Origin: an uncultured Alphaproteobacteria bacterium
GTDB taxonomy: Bacteria; Pseudomonadota; Alphaproteobacteria; Caulobacterales; Caulobacteraceae
Direction of reading: 5' to 3'
NCBI GenBank assembly: GCA_903909375.1
Contig: CAIVVM010000052.1
Location: 1-64,000, forward strand
Length of the DNA stretch: 64,000 nucleotides
The notes under the pieces were generated by a model. That model did no database searches, was not told the DNA's origin, and was given only the letters and a program-made list of their open reading frames with translations. Made by a program: the position numbers and the translations under genes. Shown piece by piece: positions 55,938 through 63,008 of the stretch (within the stretch, counting starts at the first letter, position 1; each line of letters starts with the position of its first letter).

Positions 55938-56743
55938 GTCGAAACGCGCCGGGATCGCGACAGCCGGTGCAGAACAATGCCGCTGGTGGTCGCGACGTTC
56001 AGCGAGTCAAAACCGCCGGCCATGTCGATCCGCACCGTCTGCACCCGGTCCAGAATGGCCGATGGCAAGCCCGGCCCCTCCGCCCCGAACAGGATCGCCG
56101 TTCGCCCGCCGACCGCAAGCTCGTCCAGTGAGACGGACCCGGCGGGCGACAGCGCATGGATCTCGAACCCCGCGGCCTGCAGGACCTCCACCAGCGCCTC
56201 CGCCGTACCCCCGACCGCGATGGGCAGGGTGAGCGCGGCGCCCACGCTGACCCGGATCGCCTTGCGATAGAACGGGTCGCAGCAGCCGCTATCCATCAGC
56301 ACCGCATCGACGCCGAACGCCGCAGCGTTGCGCAGGATGCCGCCCATGTTGTCGTGATTGGCGATTCCGACCAGACCCACCACCAGGGCGTCCGCCGGCA
56401 GATCAGCCAACAGGCGTGCGAGATCGACCTGCGGCTTGCGGCCCACGGCCAGGATGCCCCGGTGAATCGGAAAGCCCACCACCTGATCCATCGCCGCCTG
56501 CGAGGCCGCATAGACCGGCGTCGCCTCGGGAACCCCGGCCAGCAGGTCGGCCAGGCTCTCCAGCCGATGCGCCGCCACCAACACCGACGACAGCACCTCA
56601 GGTCGTGCCGGGATCAGTTTTTCCAGCACCACCCTTCCCTCGGCGATGAACAGACCGTCGCGGCCAACCAGATCGCGCTCCCGAACCTGCTGATAGGGTT
56701 CCAGTCGTGGATCATCAGCGTTCTGGATGGAAATGATCGCCAC
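55934..56743 (-). CDS. TrmH/SpoU family RNA 2'-O-methyltransferase
   Basis: 269 residues. SPOUT motifs are HDNMGGILRNAAAFG, AILFGAEGPGLPS and GGFDSLNVATTSGIVLHRL; N-terminal substrate-binding domain precedes. A different group from RlmB (lacks DPQNVG). Target RNA not known. The gene ends in repeat B3, which supplies its stop codon, and starts 6 bases after the thioesterase stop. Confidence 0.88.
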   Translation of the reverse strand: MAIISIQNADDPRLEPYQQVRERDLVGRDGLFIAEGRVVLEKLIPARPEVLSSVLVAAHRLESLADLLAGVPEATPVYAASQAAMDQVVGFPIHRGILAVGRKPQVDLARLLADLPADALVVGLVGIANHDNMGGILRNAAAFGVDAVLMDSGCCDPFYRKAIRVSVGAALTLPIAVGGTAEALVEVLQAAGFEIHALSPAGSVSLDELAVGGRTAILFGAEGPGLPSAILDRVQTVRIDMAGGFDSLNVATTSGIVLHRLSRSRRVST

Positions 56744-56749
56744 GCCGCG

Positions 56750-57568
56750 TCAACGATCCTCGGCGCGTTCGCGCACCCGCACGATCAGGGACTGGCTGGC
56801 CGTCGCCATCAGGGTCCCGTCCCGCGACCACAGATGCATGACCCCGTGGCCGAAGCCGCCATGCACGCCGATGATCCGGATGTCGCACAACACCCAGTCC
56901 GTCGGCACGATGCGGATGATCCGCAAGGTGTTGTCCAGGCTGTTGCCGCCCGCGTTCTGGCCCAGCGCATTGCCGATGCCCTGCGGCACAAAGTCGGCAA
57001 ACACCGCCAGCATGGTGCTGTCGATGGTGATCGCCTCTCTCGGCCGGACCCACAGCAGGGTCCGCCCGTCCGCCTCGGGCCGACCGATCCGGTCAAGGCC
57101 ATAGCGGCCCTTGGCCATCCGCACCTCGATACGGCTGTGCAGGCCACCCTCGGCGGCGCGCCAATGGTCGGCCGCGTCGCAATCCTCGGGCGGCGGTGCA
57201 TCGGGCTTGTCGGCCCACTGCCCTGAAAGCTCGCTGGGTCTTGCCCCCAGGGCGGCGTTGACGGTGATGATCTCCTTGTCGTCCACGTGGCCGATCACCC
57301 GGGCCTGGGAATTGTACTTGCCCTGCACCGGCGTCCAGACATCCAGATCCACCACGCTGGGCGGCTTGGCGAAGGAGAGGTACTGCGCCGTCGCCCAGAT
57401 CAGCGGTCGCCCGGACGTGCGCTCCATGGCCGCCACGGCCGAGGCCAATCCAACGCCGCCAAACATGAAGGGGCTGGCCGGCGGCCCGACACAGATCCGG
57501 GGCTCGACCGGCAGATACCAGCGGTGTGGATTGTGGGTCGATTGAAGATCGAAGAACAGCTTGTCCAT
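56750..57568 (-). CDS. Acyl-CoA thioesterase family protein (double hotdog)
   Basis: 272 residues with two hotdog repeats: FMFGGVGLASAVAAMERTSGRPLIWATAQYLSF in the first and GGNSLDNTLRIIRIVPTDWVLCDIRI in the second, like TesB-type acyl-CoA thioesterases. ATG 57568 gives MDKLFFDLQSTHNPHRWYL; an upstream in-frame start adds 17 residues with no support. Probably transcribed with the TrmH-family gene. Confidence 0.82.
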   Translation of the reverse strand: MDKLFFDLQSTHNPHRWYLPVEPRICVGPPASPFMFGGVGLASAVAAMERTSGRPLIWATAQYLSFAKPPSVVDLDVWTPVQGKYNSQARVIGHVDDKEIITVNAALGARPSELSGQWADKPDAPPPEDCDAADHWRAAEGGLHSRIEVRMAKGRYGLDRIGRPEADGRTLLWVRPREAITIDSTMLAVFADFVPQGIGNALGQNAGGNSLDNTLRIIRIVPTDWVLCDIRIIGVHGGFGHGVMHLWSRDGTLMATASQSLIVRVRERAEDR

Positions 57569-57680
57569 GGCCCCTGAAAGCGCGTCCCCGCCCGGCGCGC
57601 AAGGGTCGGCGGCGCTCACATTCCGCTAACCAAGCCGATTAAGCCTGTAGTGACAGCGGGCGCTTACGCTCCAGACCACC

Positions 57681-58079
57681 ATGATCGCACGTTCCTTCGA
57701 ACTCCTGACGCTGTCCGCCCTGCCCCGGCGTTTCTATGCGCCCGTGGGGTTCGCCATCGGCGCCCTGGTGCTGGGCCTGTCGCAGACGACCCTGGCCGAT
57801 CCGTTCCTCGGTCGGGTCTTCCTGTTCTACATCGGCACCAGCCTGGCCTACGTCTTCATGCCCCTGATGCGGCGCGGCGATATTCCGCTGGTCGCGGTAT
57901 GGGTGGTGCTGTTCAGCGAACTTCTGCCCGGTTTCACCGGCCACATGATCTCGGCCGAGAATGTCCTGGCCGACGGCCTCGGCATCCTGATGGCCACAGC
58001 CCCCATCTACGTGGCTCGCTTCCGCCAGGTCCAGCAAGGCGACATCCGCTCCGAAGTTCGCCGTTCAGCCGACGACTGA
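57681..58079 (+). CDS. Small membrane protein of unknown function (parent of a partial duplicate)
   Basis: 132 residues with three to four membrane helices, starting MIARSFELLTLSALPRRFYAPVGFAIG. The second half, from LLPGFTGHMISAENVLADG onward, reappears at 60006-60176 with 80-90% identity. No motif known. Confidence 0.75.
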   Translation: MIARSFELLTLSALPRRFYAPVGFAIGALVLGLSQTTLADPFLGRVFLFYIGTSLAYVFMPLMRRGDIPLVAVWVVLFSELLPGFTGHMISAENVLADGLGILMATAPIYVARFRQVQQGDIRSEVRRSADD

Positions 58080-58093
58080 GGTCGCCGGAGGGG

Positions 58094-58507
58094 TCAGATC
58101 CGCGCATCCCGCGCCGGCTGTCGCCCACCCTGTGCAAACCATGCGATCAGTCGCGCATCGGAGGTCACCAGCTGCGCGCCCAGCCGCGCCGCCGTGGCCG
58201 CGATCATCCGATCCGCCGGGTCTTCATGCAGATCGGCCAGCTCGGCGGCCTGACCGGCTGCCGACGCATCAAGCGGCGCCTCGATCAACCCGGCCGCGAT
58301 GAGATCGGCGCACCAGCGCTCAATCGGAATATCCAGCGCGTAACGCCCCTTGCGCACCAGCATCGCGGTCTCCCAGACCGAGATCGCCGAGAATGCAGCC
58401 TCGCCAGCCGAAACGGCGGCCTCGATCGCCGCCTTGGCTTGCGGCCCCAGTCGCGCACTGCCGCTGGAAAGCCAGAGCAGCGCGTTCGTATCGAGCAACA
58501 ACCTCAT
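58094..58507 (-). CDS. vapC: PIN-domain toxin, VapC family
   Basis: 137 residues. Acidic metal-binding residues are in place: Asp6 (LLLDTNALLWL), Glu46 (SVWETAML), Asp96/Asp99 (EDPADRMIAATA) and Asp117 (VTSDARL). VapC toxins are magnesium-dependent RNases acting on tRNA or rRNA. The gene follows the Phd-type antitoxin by 4 bases. ATG 58507 begins MRLLLDTN; the earlier MM start would add one residue. Confidence 0.9.
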   Translation of the reverse strand: MRLLLDTNALLWLSSGSARLGPQAKAAIEAAVSAGEAAFSAISVWETAMLVRKGRYALDIPIERWCADLIAAGLIEAPLDASAAGQAAELADLHEDPADRMIAATAARLGAQLVTSDARLIAWFAQGGRQPARDARI

Positions 58508-58511
58508 CATC

Positions 58512-58790
58512 TCAAGACAGATTGGCCTCGTCCGCCGTCCACGCCGAAGGATCAACGACGGGCTGGTCGTCGCTGTGCGCGTCCAGTTCGATGAGCTGCC
58601 CCCGGTGAAGGCCGAAGATCGCACGTCCCGCGCCGCCGGGCCGGGCCGAGGTCAGTTGCGCGACAGGCCGCCCATGCTTGGTGATGATCACCGGCTCACC
58701 CGTACGCTCCACCTCGTCCATCAACGCCAGACACCGCGCCTTGAACGCCGAGGCCGAGAGGGTCTTTGAAGGAGTGGTGACCATGGTCAT
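58512..58790 (-). CDS. Antitoxin, Phd/YefM family
   Basis: 92 residues from ATG 58790 (a further ATG at 58802 lies inside the operator, another at 58784). LSASAFKARCLALMDEVERTGEPVIITKHGRPVAQL is the Phd/YefM DNA-binding domain; the acidic C-terminus binds the toxin. Forms a type II toxin-antitoxin pair with the VapC gene. Start chosen from the promoter arrangement: transcription begins near 58790, giving a leaderless message. Confidence 0.87.
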   Translation of the reverse strand: MTMVTTPSKTLSASAFKARCLALMDEVERTGEPVIITKHGRPVAQLTSARPGGAGRAIFGLHRGQLIELDAHSDDQPVVDPSAWTADEANLS

Positions 58791-58821
58791 GACTATAGTC
58801 ATATTTGGTGGTGGGTTTCAA
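58789..58821 (-). promoter_or_regulatory. Toxin-antitoxin promoter with overlapping palindromic operator
   Basis: Minus strand: TTGAAA (58821-58816) and TATAGT (58797-58792), 18 bases apart. The -10 lies inside the perfect 14-bp palindrome ATGACTATAGTCAT (58789-58802), the form expected for autoregulation by the Phd antitoxin. Confidence 0.55.
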
Positions 58822-58854
58822 GTTTCAAAGGGCAAGTCGTCGCCAGGCGGAAAT

Positions 58855-58877
58855 GGGGGTTAAGCAACGTGTCACCG
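58855..58877 (+). repeat. RAYT-associated repeat family C, copy 1
   Basis: GGGGGTTAAG-CAAC-GTGTCACCG, matching the reverse of 61991-62017 (GGGGGTTAAG-TAAA-GTGTCACCG). It lies between the antitoxin promoter and the TetR gene. Confidence 0.6.
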
Positions 58878-58906
58878 CGCCTCCCGTCGTGGGTTCGGGG
58901 CCGCTT

Positions 58907-59548
58907 TTAACGCGCATAAGGGCCCGGAGTGACCGCCGCCGCGTCCAGGGTGAGGTAGCCCAGCAGCGCGCGGCAGACACGTGCAGCAAGGTCAGGATCA
59001 GGTTCGGACCCGGCTAACGCGTCGGCCTCCACCATCGCGCGACTGAGTGCAAGGCAGTCGGCGGCCGCGCGCGGCGACAGGCCGGTCGCGATTTCGTCGC
59101 GGTGGCGCTCCAGCAGGCGCTCGACCGCGGCGGTCATCCGAAGTCTGGCCTCTGCGATCTCTGGAACGGGCAGGTGTCGCTCTTCATGGTCCAGGGCGGC
59201 GGCGAGCCGCGCTTCGCCGTACTGTTGGTTGACGGCCATGCAGGCGAGATCGGCAATGGCTTCCGCCAGGCTCGCTCCGGCCAGCCCGGCGATCCGGGCT
59301 TCGAGACCGTCCGCCAGCGCCGTCTGGGTGCGCGCGATGAGCGCGGCGGTGAGCGCCGCCTTGTTGGGATAGTACTGATAGAGCGAGCCTACGCTGACGC
59401 CGGCCACCTCGGCGACGCGATTGGTGTTGAAGCCCTTCAGACCATCGCTCGACAAAACGCGAGTCGCCGCTGTCAGGAGCGCTTCCACAGTCGCCTCCGA
59501 ACGGGCCTGCCGCGGCTTTTTGCGGGGGACAAGCGCCGAAGTGGTCAT
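58907..59548 (-). CDS. TetR family transcriptional regulator
   Basis: 213 residues: basic N-terminus, HTH (about 20-63, ATVEALLTAATRVLSSDGLKGFNTNRVAEVAGVSVGSLYQYYPNKAAL) and a variable ligand-binding C-terminal domain. Divergent from the Mpo1-like gene 86 bases away, which is its likely target. The effector is unknown. Confidence 0.93.
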   Translation of the reverse strand: MTTSALVPRKKPRQARSEATVEALLTAATRVLSSDGLKGFNTNRVAEVAGVSVGSLYQYYPNKAALTAALIARTQTALADGLEARIAGLAGASLAEAIADLACMAVNQQYGEARLAAALDHEERHLPVPEIAEARLRMTAAVERLLERHRDEIATGLSPRAAADCLALSRAMVEADALAGSEPDPDLAARVCRALLGYLTLDAAAVTPGPYAR

Positions 59549-59633
59549 GCGAGGGACAGGTTCCGGAACGCGAGTAGTGATGCGAGCAATAACTCACATA
59601 ATTGAACCCGTCGATTGCCTGATGGAGATTCAC

Positions 59634-59945
59634 ATGACCTTCGAAAGTTTCTACCGCGAGACCTTCTTGCCGGAACATCGGCATCCAGCGAACGTTGCGA
59701 TGCATGCGATCGGCGTGGTGGGCGGCCTGGCGCTGGTGTTCTGGGCGCTCATGTCCGGTCAGCCGTGGTGGGCGCTTGCATGGCCAGTGGCGCATGCCGC
59801 GCCGGGATTGATTGGCCACCGCCTGTTCGAACGGAGCGCAACTGTCGGCGATTTACGCGTTACGCGGAAGGATGCGCCAGGCTGGTGGTTCATTATCGGA
59901 AACCACCGGATGGTCTGGGATCTTTTCCAGGGAAGGAAATGGTGA
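59634..59945 (+). CDS. Mpo1-like (DUF962) 2-hydroxy fatty acid dioxygenase homologue
   Basis: 103 residues, two to three membrane segments, with the DUF962 patterns HPANVAMHAIGV and GHRLFERSA. Yeast Mpo1 is an iron-dependent dioxygenase breaking 2-hydroxy fatty acids; residues for metal binding (His) are kept. GGAG six bases before ATG 59634 fixes the start. Divergent from and probably regulated by the TetR gene. Confidence 0.82.
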   Translation: MTFESFYRETFLPEHRHPANVAMHAIGVVGGLALVFWALMSGQPWWALAWPVAHAAPGLIGHRLFERSATVGDLRVTRKDAPGWWFIIGNHRMVWDLFQGRKW

Positions 59946-59964
59946 CGCCAAGGGTTCAGACCGG

Positions 59965-60014
59965 CGCCGACCATATCTCGATCATTGCGGCGGCCCGCTT
60001 TGCTGCTGATCAGC
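59965..60014 (+). repeat. 50-bp direct repeat, copy 1
   Basis: 49 of 50 bases equal 60982-61031. It is the 3' end and downstream flank of the HxlR gene, here without the rest of that gene, and joined to a gene fragment. Confidence 0.85.
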
Positions 60015-60176
60015 GAACTGCTGCCGGGTTTCACCGGCCACATGATCTCGGCCCAGAATGTCCTGGCAGACGGCCTCGGCGTCCTGATGGCCGCAGCCCC
60101 CATCTACGTGGCCCGCTTCCGCCAGATCCAGCAGGGCGACACCCGCCCGGAAAGCCGCCGATCAGCCGACAATTGA
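60006..60176 (+). pseudogene. Truncated duplicate of the membrane protein at 57681-58079
   Basis: Encodes ISELLPGFTGHMISAQNVLADG and the rest of the parent's C-terminal half to the TGA-like end SADN. The first ~75 codons are missing; the break is at CTGATCAGC, shared with the parent. An ATG-like start at 59985 would express a 63-residue peptide, but no credible ribosome binding site is seen. Confidence 0.8.
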
Positions 60177-60214
60177 GGTCGGCTGACGCGAATTCCTGAT
60201 CGCGCGGCCCGCCG

Positions 60215-60538
60215 TTACGGCGCCCGCAGGAACTCGCCGGCAAGCAGTCGTTCGGCATCACGCGCCAGAACCTTCACAATCAGCGCCGTTTCGGCCGCCG
60301 CATCGCCAAGGTCATCCAGCAGGAGCACGCCCGCGTGCGAATGCCCGTCACGATGCACCAGCGCCCCGAAGTCGTGATCTTTGGTGATCAAGGCGCGGCC
60401 CGCCGCCGTCGCTTCTGCCAATAGCGCCAGATCTCCAGGATCCGCCGGGCGTTCTGCCGAATATAGCACATCGTGCCCGGCTTCTCGCAACGCACGCACC
60501 GCCGGGGCCACGATATTCGTGTCGGCGAACAGGCGCAC
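60215..60538 (-). CDS. DUF5615 PIN-like toxin
   Basis: 107 residues, GTG start: RLFADTNIVAPAVRALREAGHDV with a PIN-like Asp (DTN) and ALITKDHDFGALVHRDG with the second acidic cluster. DUF5615 proteins are PIN-like putative RNases usually preceded by a DUF433 antitoxin, as here (1-base gap to stop region). Confidence 0.85.
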   Translation of the reverse strand: MRLFADTNIVAPAVRALREAGHDVLYSAERPADPGDLALLAEATAAGRALITKDHDFGALVHRDGHSHAGVLLLDDLGDAAAETALIVKVLARDAERLLAGEFLRAP

Positions 60539-60539
60539 C

Positions 60540-60776
60540 CTATTCGGCGGCGACGCTAGCGACGCTGTCGCTCAGCCGGGCGGCATAGAGCAGACAGGCG
60601 TCGATGTCGGCAGCTTCGAGCACCGGGTAGGCCTCCAGGACCCCTTCGCGGCTCGCGCCATTCGCCAGCATATTCAGCACCATGGCCGGCGTGATCCGAC
60701 GCCCCCGGATGACGGGCTTTCCGTTCATCTTGCCGGGCTCGGCGCCGATACGGGCGAGGAGATCGTTCGCGTTCAT
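60540..60776 (-). CDS. DUF433 antitoxin
   Basis: 78 residues. MNANDLLARIGAEPGKMNGKPVIRGRRITPAMVLNMLANG is the DUF433 winged-helix start; the next gene follows immediately. ATG 60776 gives the standard N-terminus; the open frame extends 10 codons further upstream. Probable partner of the DUF5615 protein. Confidence 0.87.
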   Translation of the reverse strand: MNANDLLARIGAEPGKMNGKPVIRGRRITPAMVLNMLANGASREGVLEAYPVLEAADIDACLLYAARLSDSVASVAAE

Positions 60777-60981
60777 GACAAGCAACCGTAGCATCAAACG
60801 CCGCAACGCGCGAGGTGGTGAGCGTCAACACTGAATACGTAAGGTGTCGTCTCAGTCCGCCGCCCTCGACCGGCGAAGAGTGGGGACGCGTGCGCGTTAT
60901 CGCCCCGGAGTTCTCAATCCATTTCTGTTAGCGCAGCAAAGCGGACCGGACAGGTGGAAGTCGTAGGTGTCCCCACCTTTT

Positions 60982-61031
60982 CGCCGACCACATCTCGATC
61001 ATTGCGGCGGCCCGCTTTGCTGCTGATCAGC
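60982..61031 (+). repeat. 50-bp direct repeat, copy 2
   Basis: Contains the last ten codons of the HxlR gene (minus strand) plus 17 downstream bases. Same sequence at 59965-60014 with one difference (C for T). Confidence 0.85.
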
Positions 61032-61328
61032 CCAACTCGCGGCAAACCTGTTCAGCGGCGCGAACGCCGTCATCAATTCCTTCCCGAGCTCTGTGAGTTC
61101 ATAGCCTTCGCCGACACGGAGTTGCAGTAGGCCGGCCGTCCTGAGTTCCGCCGTTCTGGTCTGGAGAACCGTCGGCGAGACATCATCGCAGGCTGTGCGT
61201 AAGGCGCGCGACGAAAGGGGGCCGTCCCGAAGCTCCCAGAGAACACGCAACGTCCACCGTCGACCAAGCAGGTCCAGCAGCACCATGATTGGTCGGCCTG
61301 TGCGGGATCCGCGGACTGACTTCACCAT
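60999..61328 (-). CDS. HxlR family transcriptional regulator
   Basis: 109-residue winged-helix protein: RPIMVLLDLLGRRWTLRVLWELRDGPLSSRALRTACDD ... SPTVLQTRTAELRTAGLLQLRVGEGYELTELGKEL is the HxlR domain; no further domain. Divergent from the CMD-family gene, 64 bases apart, with a TAGCA/TGCTA palindrome between. HxlR proteins sense thiol, aldehyde or redox stress. The C-terminal residues come from the 50-bp repeat. Confidence 0.9.
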   Translation of the reverse strand: MVKSVRGSRTGRPIMVLLDLLGRRWTLRVLWELRDGPLSSRALRTACDDVSPTVLQTRTAELRTAGLLQLRVGEGYELTELGKELMTAFAPLNRFAASWADQQQSGPPQ

Positions 61329-61351
61329 GCTTGACTCCGCTACATTTTTGA

Positions 61352-61364
61352 TAGCAAACTGCTA
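61352..61364. promoter_or_regulatory. Palindromic candidate operator for HxlR
   Basis: TAGCA-AAC-TGCTA, an inverted repeat in the middle of the divergent gap; a third TAGCA occurs at 61374-61378. Confidence 0.5.
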
Positions 61365-61392
61365 CTTGAACCATAGCAGAGAGAGATTGCTC

Positions 61393-61950
61393 ATGTCGCG
61401 AATTGTTCCGCTGGACGCGCCGTATGATGCCGATGTTCAGGCCAGCTTTGACCTGGTGATGCGTGGGGCGTCGCCGTTGATCCTGTTCCGCACCCTGGCC
61501 ACGAGCGACCGGGCCTGGAGGAAGTTCCGGCAAGGGTCCTTGCTGGACAAAGGACCCTTGTCGCTGCGCGAGCGCGAGTTGGTGATCGACCGCACCTGCG
61601 CACTTGCGGGTTGTGAGTACGAGTGGGGCGTTCACGCGTCGGCCTTTGCCGCCGCCGCCAGCCTCTCCGACGATGAACTGGCCTGCACCGTTCATGGAGG
61701 ATCTCGGGCAAAAATCTGGACCGCAGCCGAACAGGTGCTGCTCGCGACGGTCGAGGCGCTTCACGCCAATGCGACGCTTGACCTGGCAGAGTTCGAGGCC
61801 CTGGCGGCACACTACCGTAGCGATCAAATCCTGGAGATCATGATGCTCTGCGGTTTCTACCGGATGGTCGCGTATGTCTCGAACGGGCTGGCTCTGCCGT
61901 TGGAGCCCGGAGCAGCACGCTTCCCGCCGGCGCCGGTGGCAGCAGCCTAG
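61393..61950 (+). CDS. Carboxymuconolactone decarboxylase (AhpD-like) family protein
   Basis: 185 residues. LSLRERELVIDRTCALAGCEYEWGVHA is the CMD/AhpD region: a Cys pair and the conserved Tyr-Glu-Trp ... His. Members are decarboxylases or peroxidase-type thiol enzymes. Likely target of the divergent HxlR regulator. ATG 61393 has GAGAGA upstream. The stop TAG is the edge of half repeat B4. Confidence 0.83.
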   Translation: MSRIVPLDAPYDADVQASFDLVMRGASPLILFRTLATSDRAWRKFRQGSLLDKGPLSLRERELVIDRTCALAGCEYEWGVHASAFAAAASLSDDELACTVHGGSRAKIWTAAEQVLLATVEALHANATLDLAEFEALAAHYRSDQILEIMMLCGFYRMVAYVSNGLALPLEPGAARFPPAPVAAA

Positions 61951-61975
61951 AGCCTGTCCGGTTCAGATGGAATCT
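61948..61975 (+). repeat. Dispersed repeat family B, truncated copy 4
   Basis: TAGAGCCTGTCCGGTTCAGA and a few bases more match the right half of copies B1-B3, then the sequence breaks into the family C/RAYT sequence. The stop codon of the CMD gene is its first three bases. Confidence 0.8.
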
Positions 61976-61990
61976 TCTGGGGTTAAGGGG

Positions 61991-62080
61991 GTTACGGTGA
62001 CACTTTACTTAACCCCCAATTGGGGGCGGGGCGCGTTCTCCGACGCATCGGGCGGGGATTCAGCCAAGTGTCATCGTAAC
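61991..62080 (-). repeat. RAYT-associated repeat family C, copies 2 and 3
   Basis: Copy 2 (61991-62017, minus orientation) GGGGGTTAAGTAAAGTGTCACCGTAAC is followed by the 14-bp palindrome CCCCCAATTGGGGG (62013-62026) and, after a GC-rich spacer, by AAGTGTCATCGTAAC (62066-62080) in the plus orientation. This sequence type sits in front of RAYT genes. Confidence 0.65.
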
Positions 62081-62081
62081 A

Positions 62082-62123
62082 GTGGCGCGGCACGCACGGG
62101 TTGTCATCCCCGGCGCGCCCTAT
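62082..62123 (+). pseudogene. 5' remnant of a REP-associated tyrosine transposase (RAYT)
   Basis: GTG then codons for ARHARVVIPGAPY, the invariant N-terminus of Y1/REP transposases (MARxARVVIPGxPHHVTQRG); the next codons SAAVSRR do not continue it, and no HUH histidine pair or catalytic Tyr follows. It is thus the first 14 codons only. The preceding AAGTGTCATCGTAAC is the typical RAYT leader. Confidence 0.75.
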
Positions 62124-62285
62124 AGCGCTGCGGTGTCGCGCAGAGCGTTACGGCCCTTTCTGCGCCCCTCTGCGTCTTCTGCGGTTCTCTTCCCCTGTTG
62201 CCCGGCGTTCCCTGGCCCCCGCCGCAGTAGCCTCCCCGTTCGTGTGGTTCGAGGACAAATCCTTCCGGCGTCGACGACACGCGGC

Positions 62286-62318
62286 TTGACAGCATGCCAA
62301 TATGTTCTATCTTTGTTC
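62286..62318 (+). promoter_or_regulatory. Promoter with overlapping perfect SOS (LexA) box
   Basis: TTGACA (62286-62291), 16 bases, TATCTT (62308-62313). The box GTTC-N7-GTTC occupies 62304-62318 and covers the -10, so LexA would block the polymerase. The start codon is at 62321, 7 bases after the -10: the message would be leaderless. Confidence 0.75.
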
Positions 62319-62320
62319 TC

Positions 62321-62947
62321 ATGCGGCCCGCCCAGCCCCTTCATGATGCGACCACGCTTCGGATGATCGAGGCGATGACGGCGTCGGCCTATGAGCTGGG
62401 CACGGCGGCGGTGGAGATTGCCAAAACCGCCGGCGACAACCTCGACCGCTTCCTCGCCTTCAGCGCTGAGTTCCGGCACTGCTTCTTCGCCGTGCGGATG
62501 GGCATCCGACTGAAGGTTTTCGGCGTTTCGGCCCCGCGCGCCGCGACACCGGCCGCAGAACCGCTTGAGCGCGAACGCCTTGAGGCCCCGGATTATGAGG
62601 AACGCCTGGGCGTCCCCCGCCGCTCTGAGCCCGAACGGGAACGCGACCGCGACGCCGAGCCTGTCAGCCTGCCACAGTTCCTGAAGACGCTCGGCATCGT
62701 GTCGGCAAGGGCCGAGCAGGCCCGCGACCAGTACCCGGCCCACATTCGTGAAACCACGCTTCCGACGCTGAAGGCTCTGCTGGCGCAGGTAGCCCCGAAG
62801 CCGGAACCCGAAACTCGCCGCCCGGGCCCGGCGCTGGCGGTCCTGGCCCGCCCGGCCGCGACCCCTCCGGCCCGCGCCCAACTGCTGAACTCCGCCCGCG
62901 CCACGCCGGTCATCCCCGGTCGCCCGCCGCCGCGCCCATCGGGCTAA
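62321..62947 (+). CDS. Uncharacterised protein, candidate SOS-induced
   Basis: 208 residues. N-terminal ~75 residues (TLRMIEAMTASAYELGTAAVEIAKTAGDN ... CFFAVRMGIRLKVFG) are helical; then a charged, Arg/Glu-rich region and a Pro/Ala/Arg-rich, probably disordered C-terminus. No signal peptide or catalytic motif. Not recognised. Strand choice rests on its strong promoter; antisense frames give nonsense compositions. Its SOS box is as good as that of uvrA, so a DNA-damage role is inferred. Confidence 0.7.
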   Translation: MRPAQPLHDATTLRMIEAMTASAYELGTAAVEIAKTAGDNLDRFLAFSAEFRHCFFAVRMGIRLKVFGVSAPRAATPAAEPLERERLEAPDYEERLGVPRRSEPERERDRDAEPVSLPQFLKTLGIVSARAEQARDQYPAHIRETTLPTLKALLAQVAPKPEPETRRPGPALAVLARPAATPPARAQLLNSARATPVIPGRPPPRPSG

Positions 62948-62967
62948 TCCCGGCCGCCGCCGCCAAC

Positions 62968-62991
62968 CTCAGAAGTTCACCTGCCGCGAGA
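62968..62991 (-). repeat. 24-bp copy of the SDR gene 3' end
   Basis: Reads SRQVNF-stop on the minus strand and equals 63361-63384 with one mismatch. It flanks the repeat region on the left, the SDR gene end flanks it on the right. Confidence 0.65.
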
Positions 62992-63008
62992 CTGACTGCG
63001 CAGGCGTC

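Noticed and set aside
59985..60176. 63-codon plus-strand frame as a functional short gene
   Set aside because: It equals the C-terminal half of the parent gene fused to an HxlR-gene end, without a ribosome binding site; treated as a remnant.
62120..62881. 253-codon minus-strand frame opposite the SOS-candidate gene
   Set aside because: No promoter or ribosome binding site, Arg/Gly-rich composition without pattern; the plus strand has a strong promoter and SOS box.
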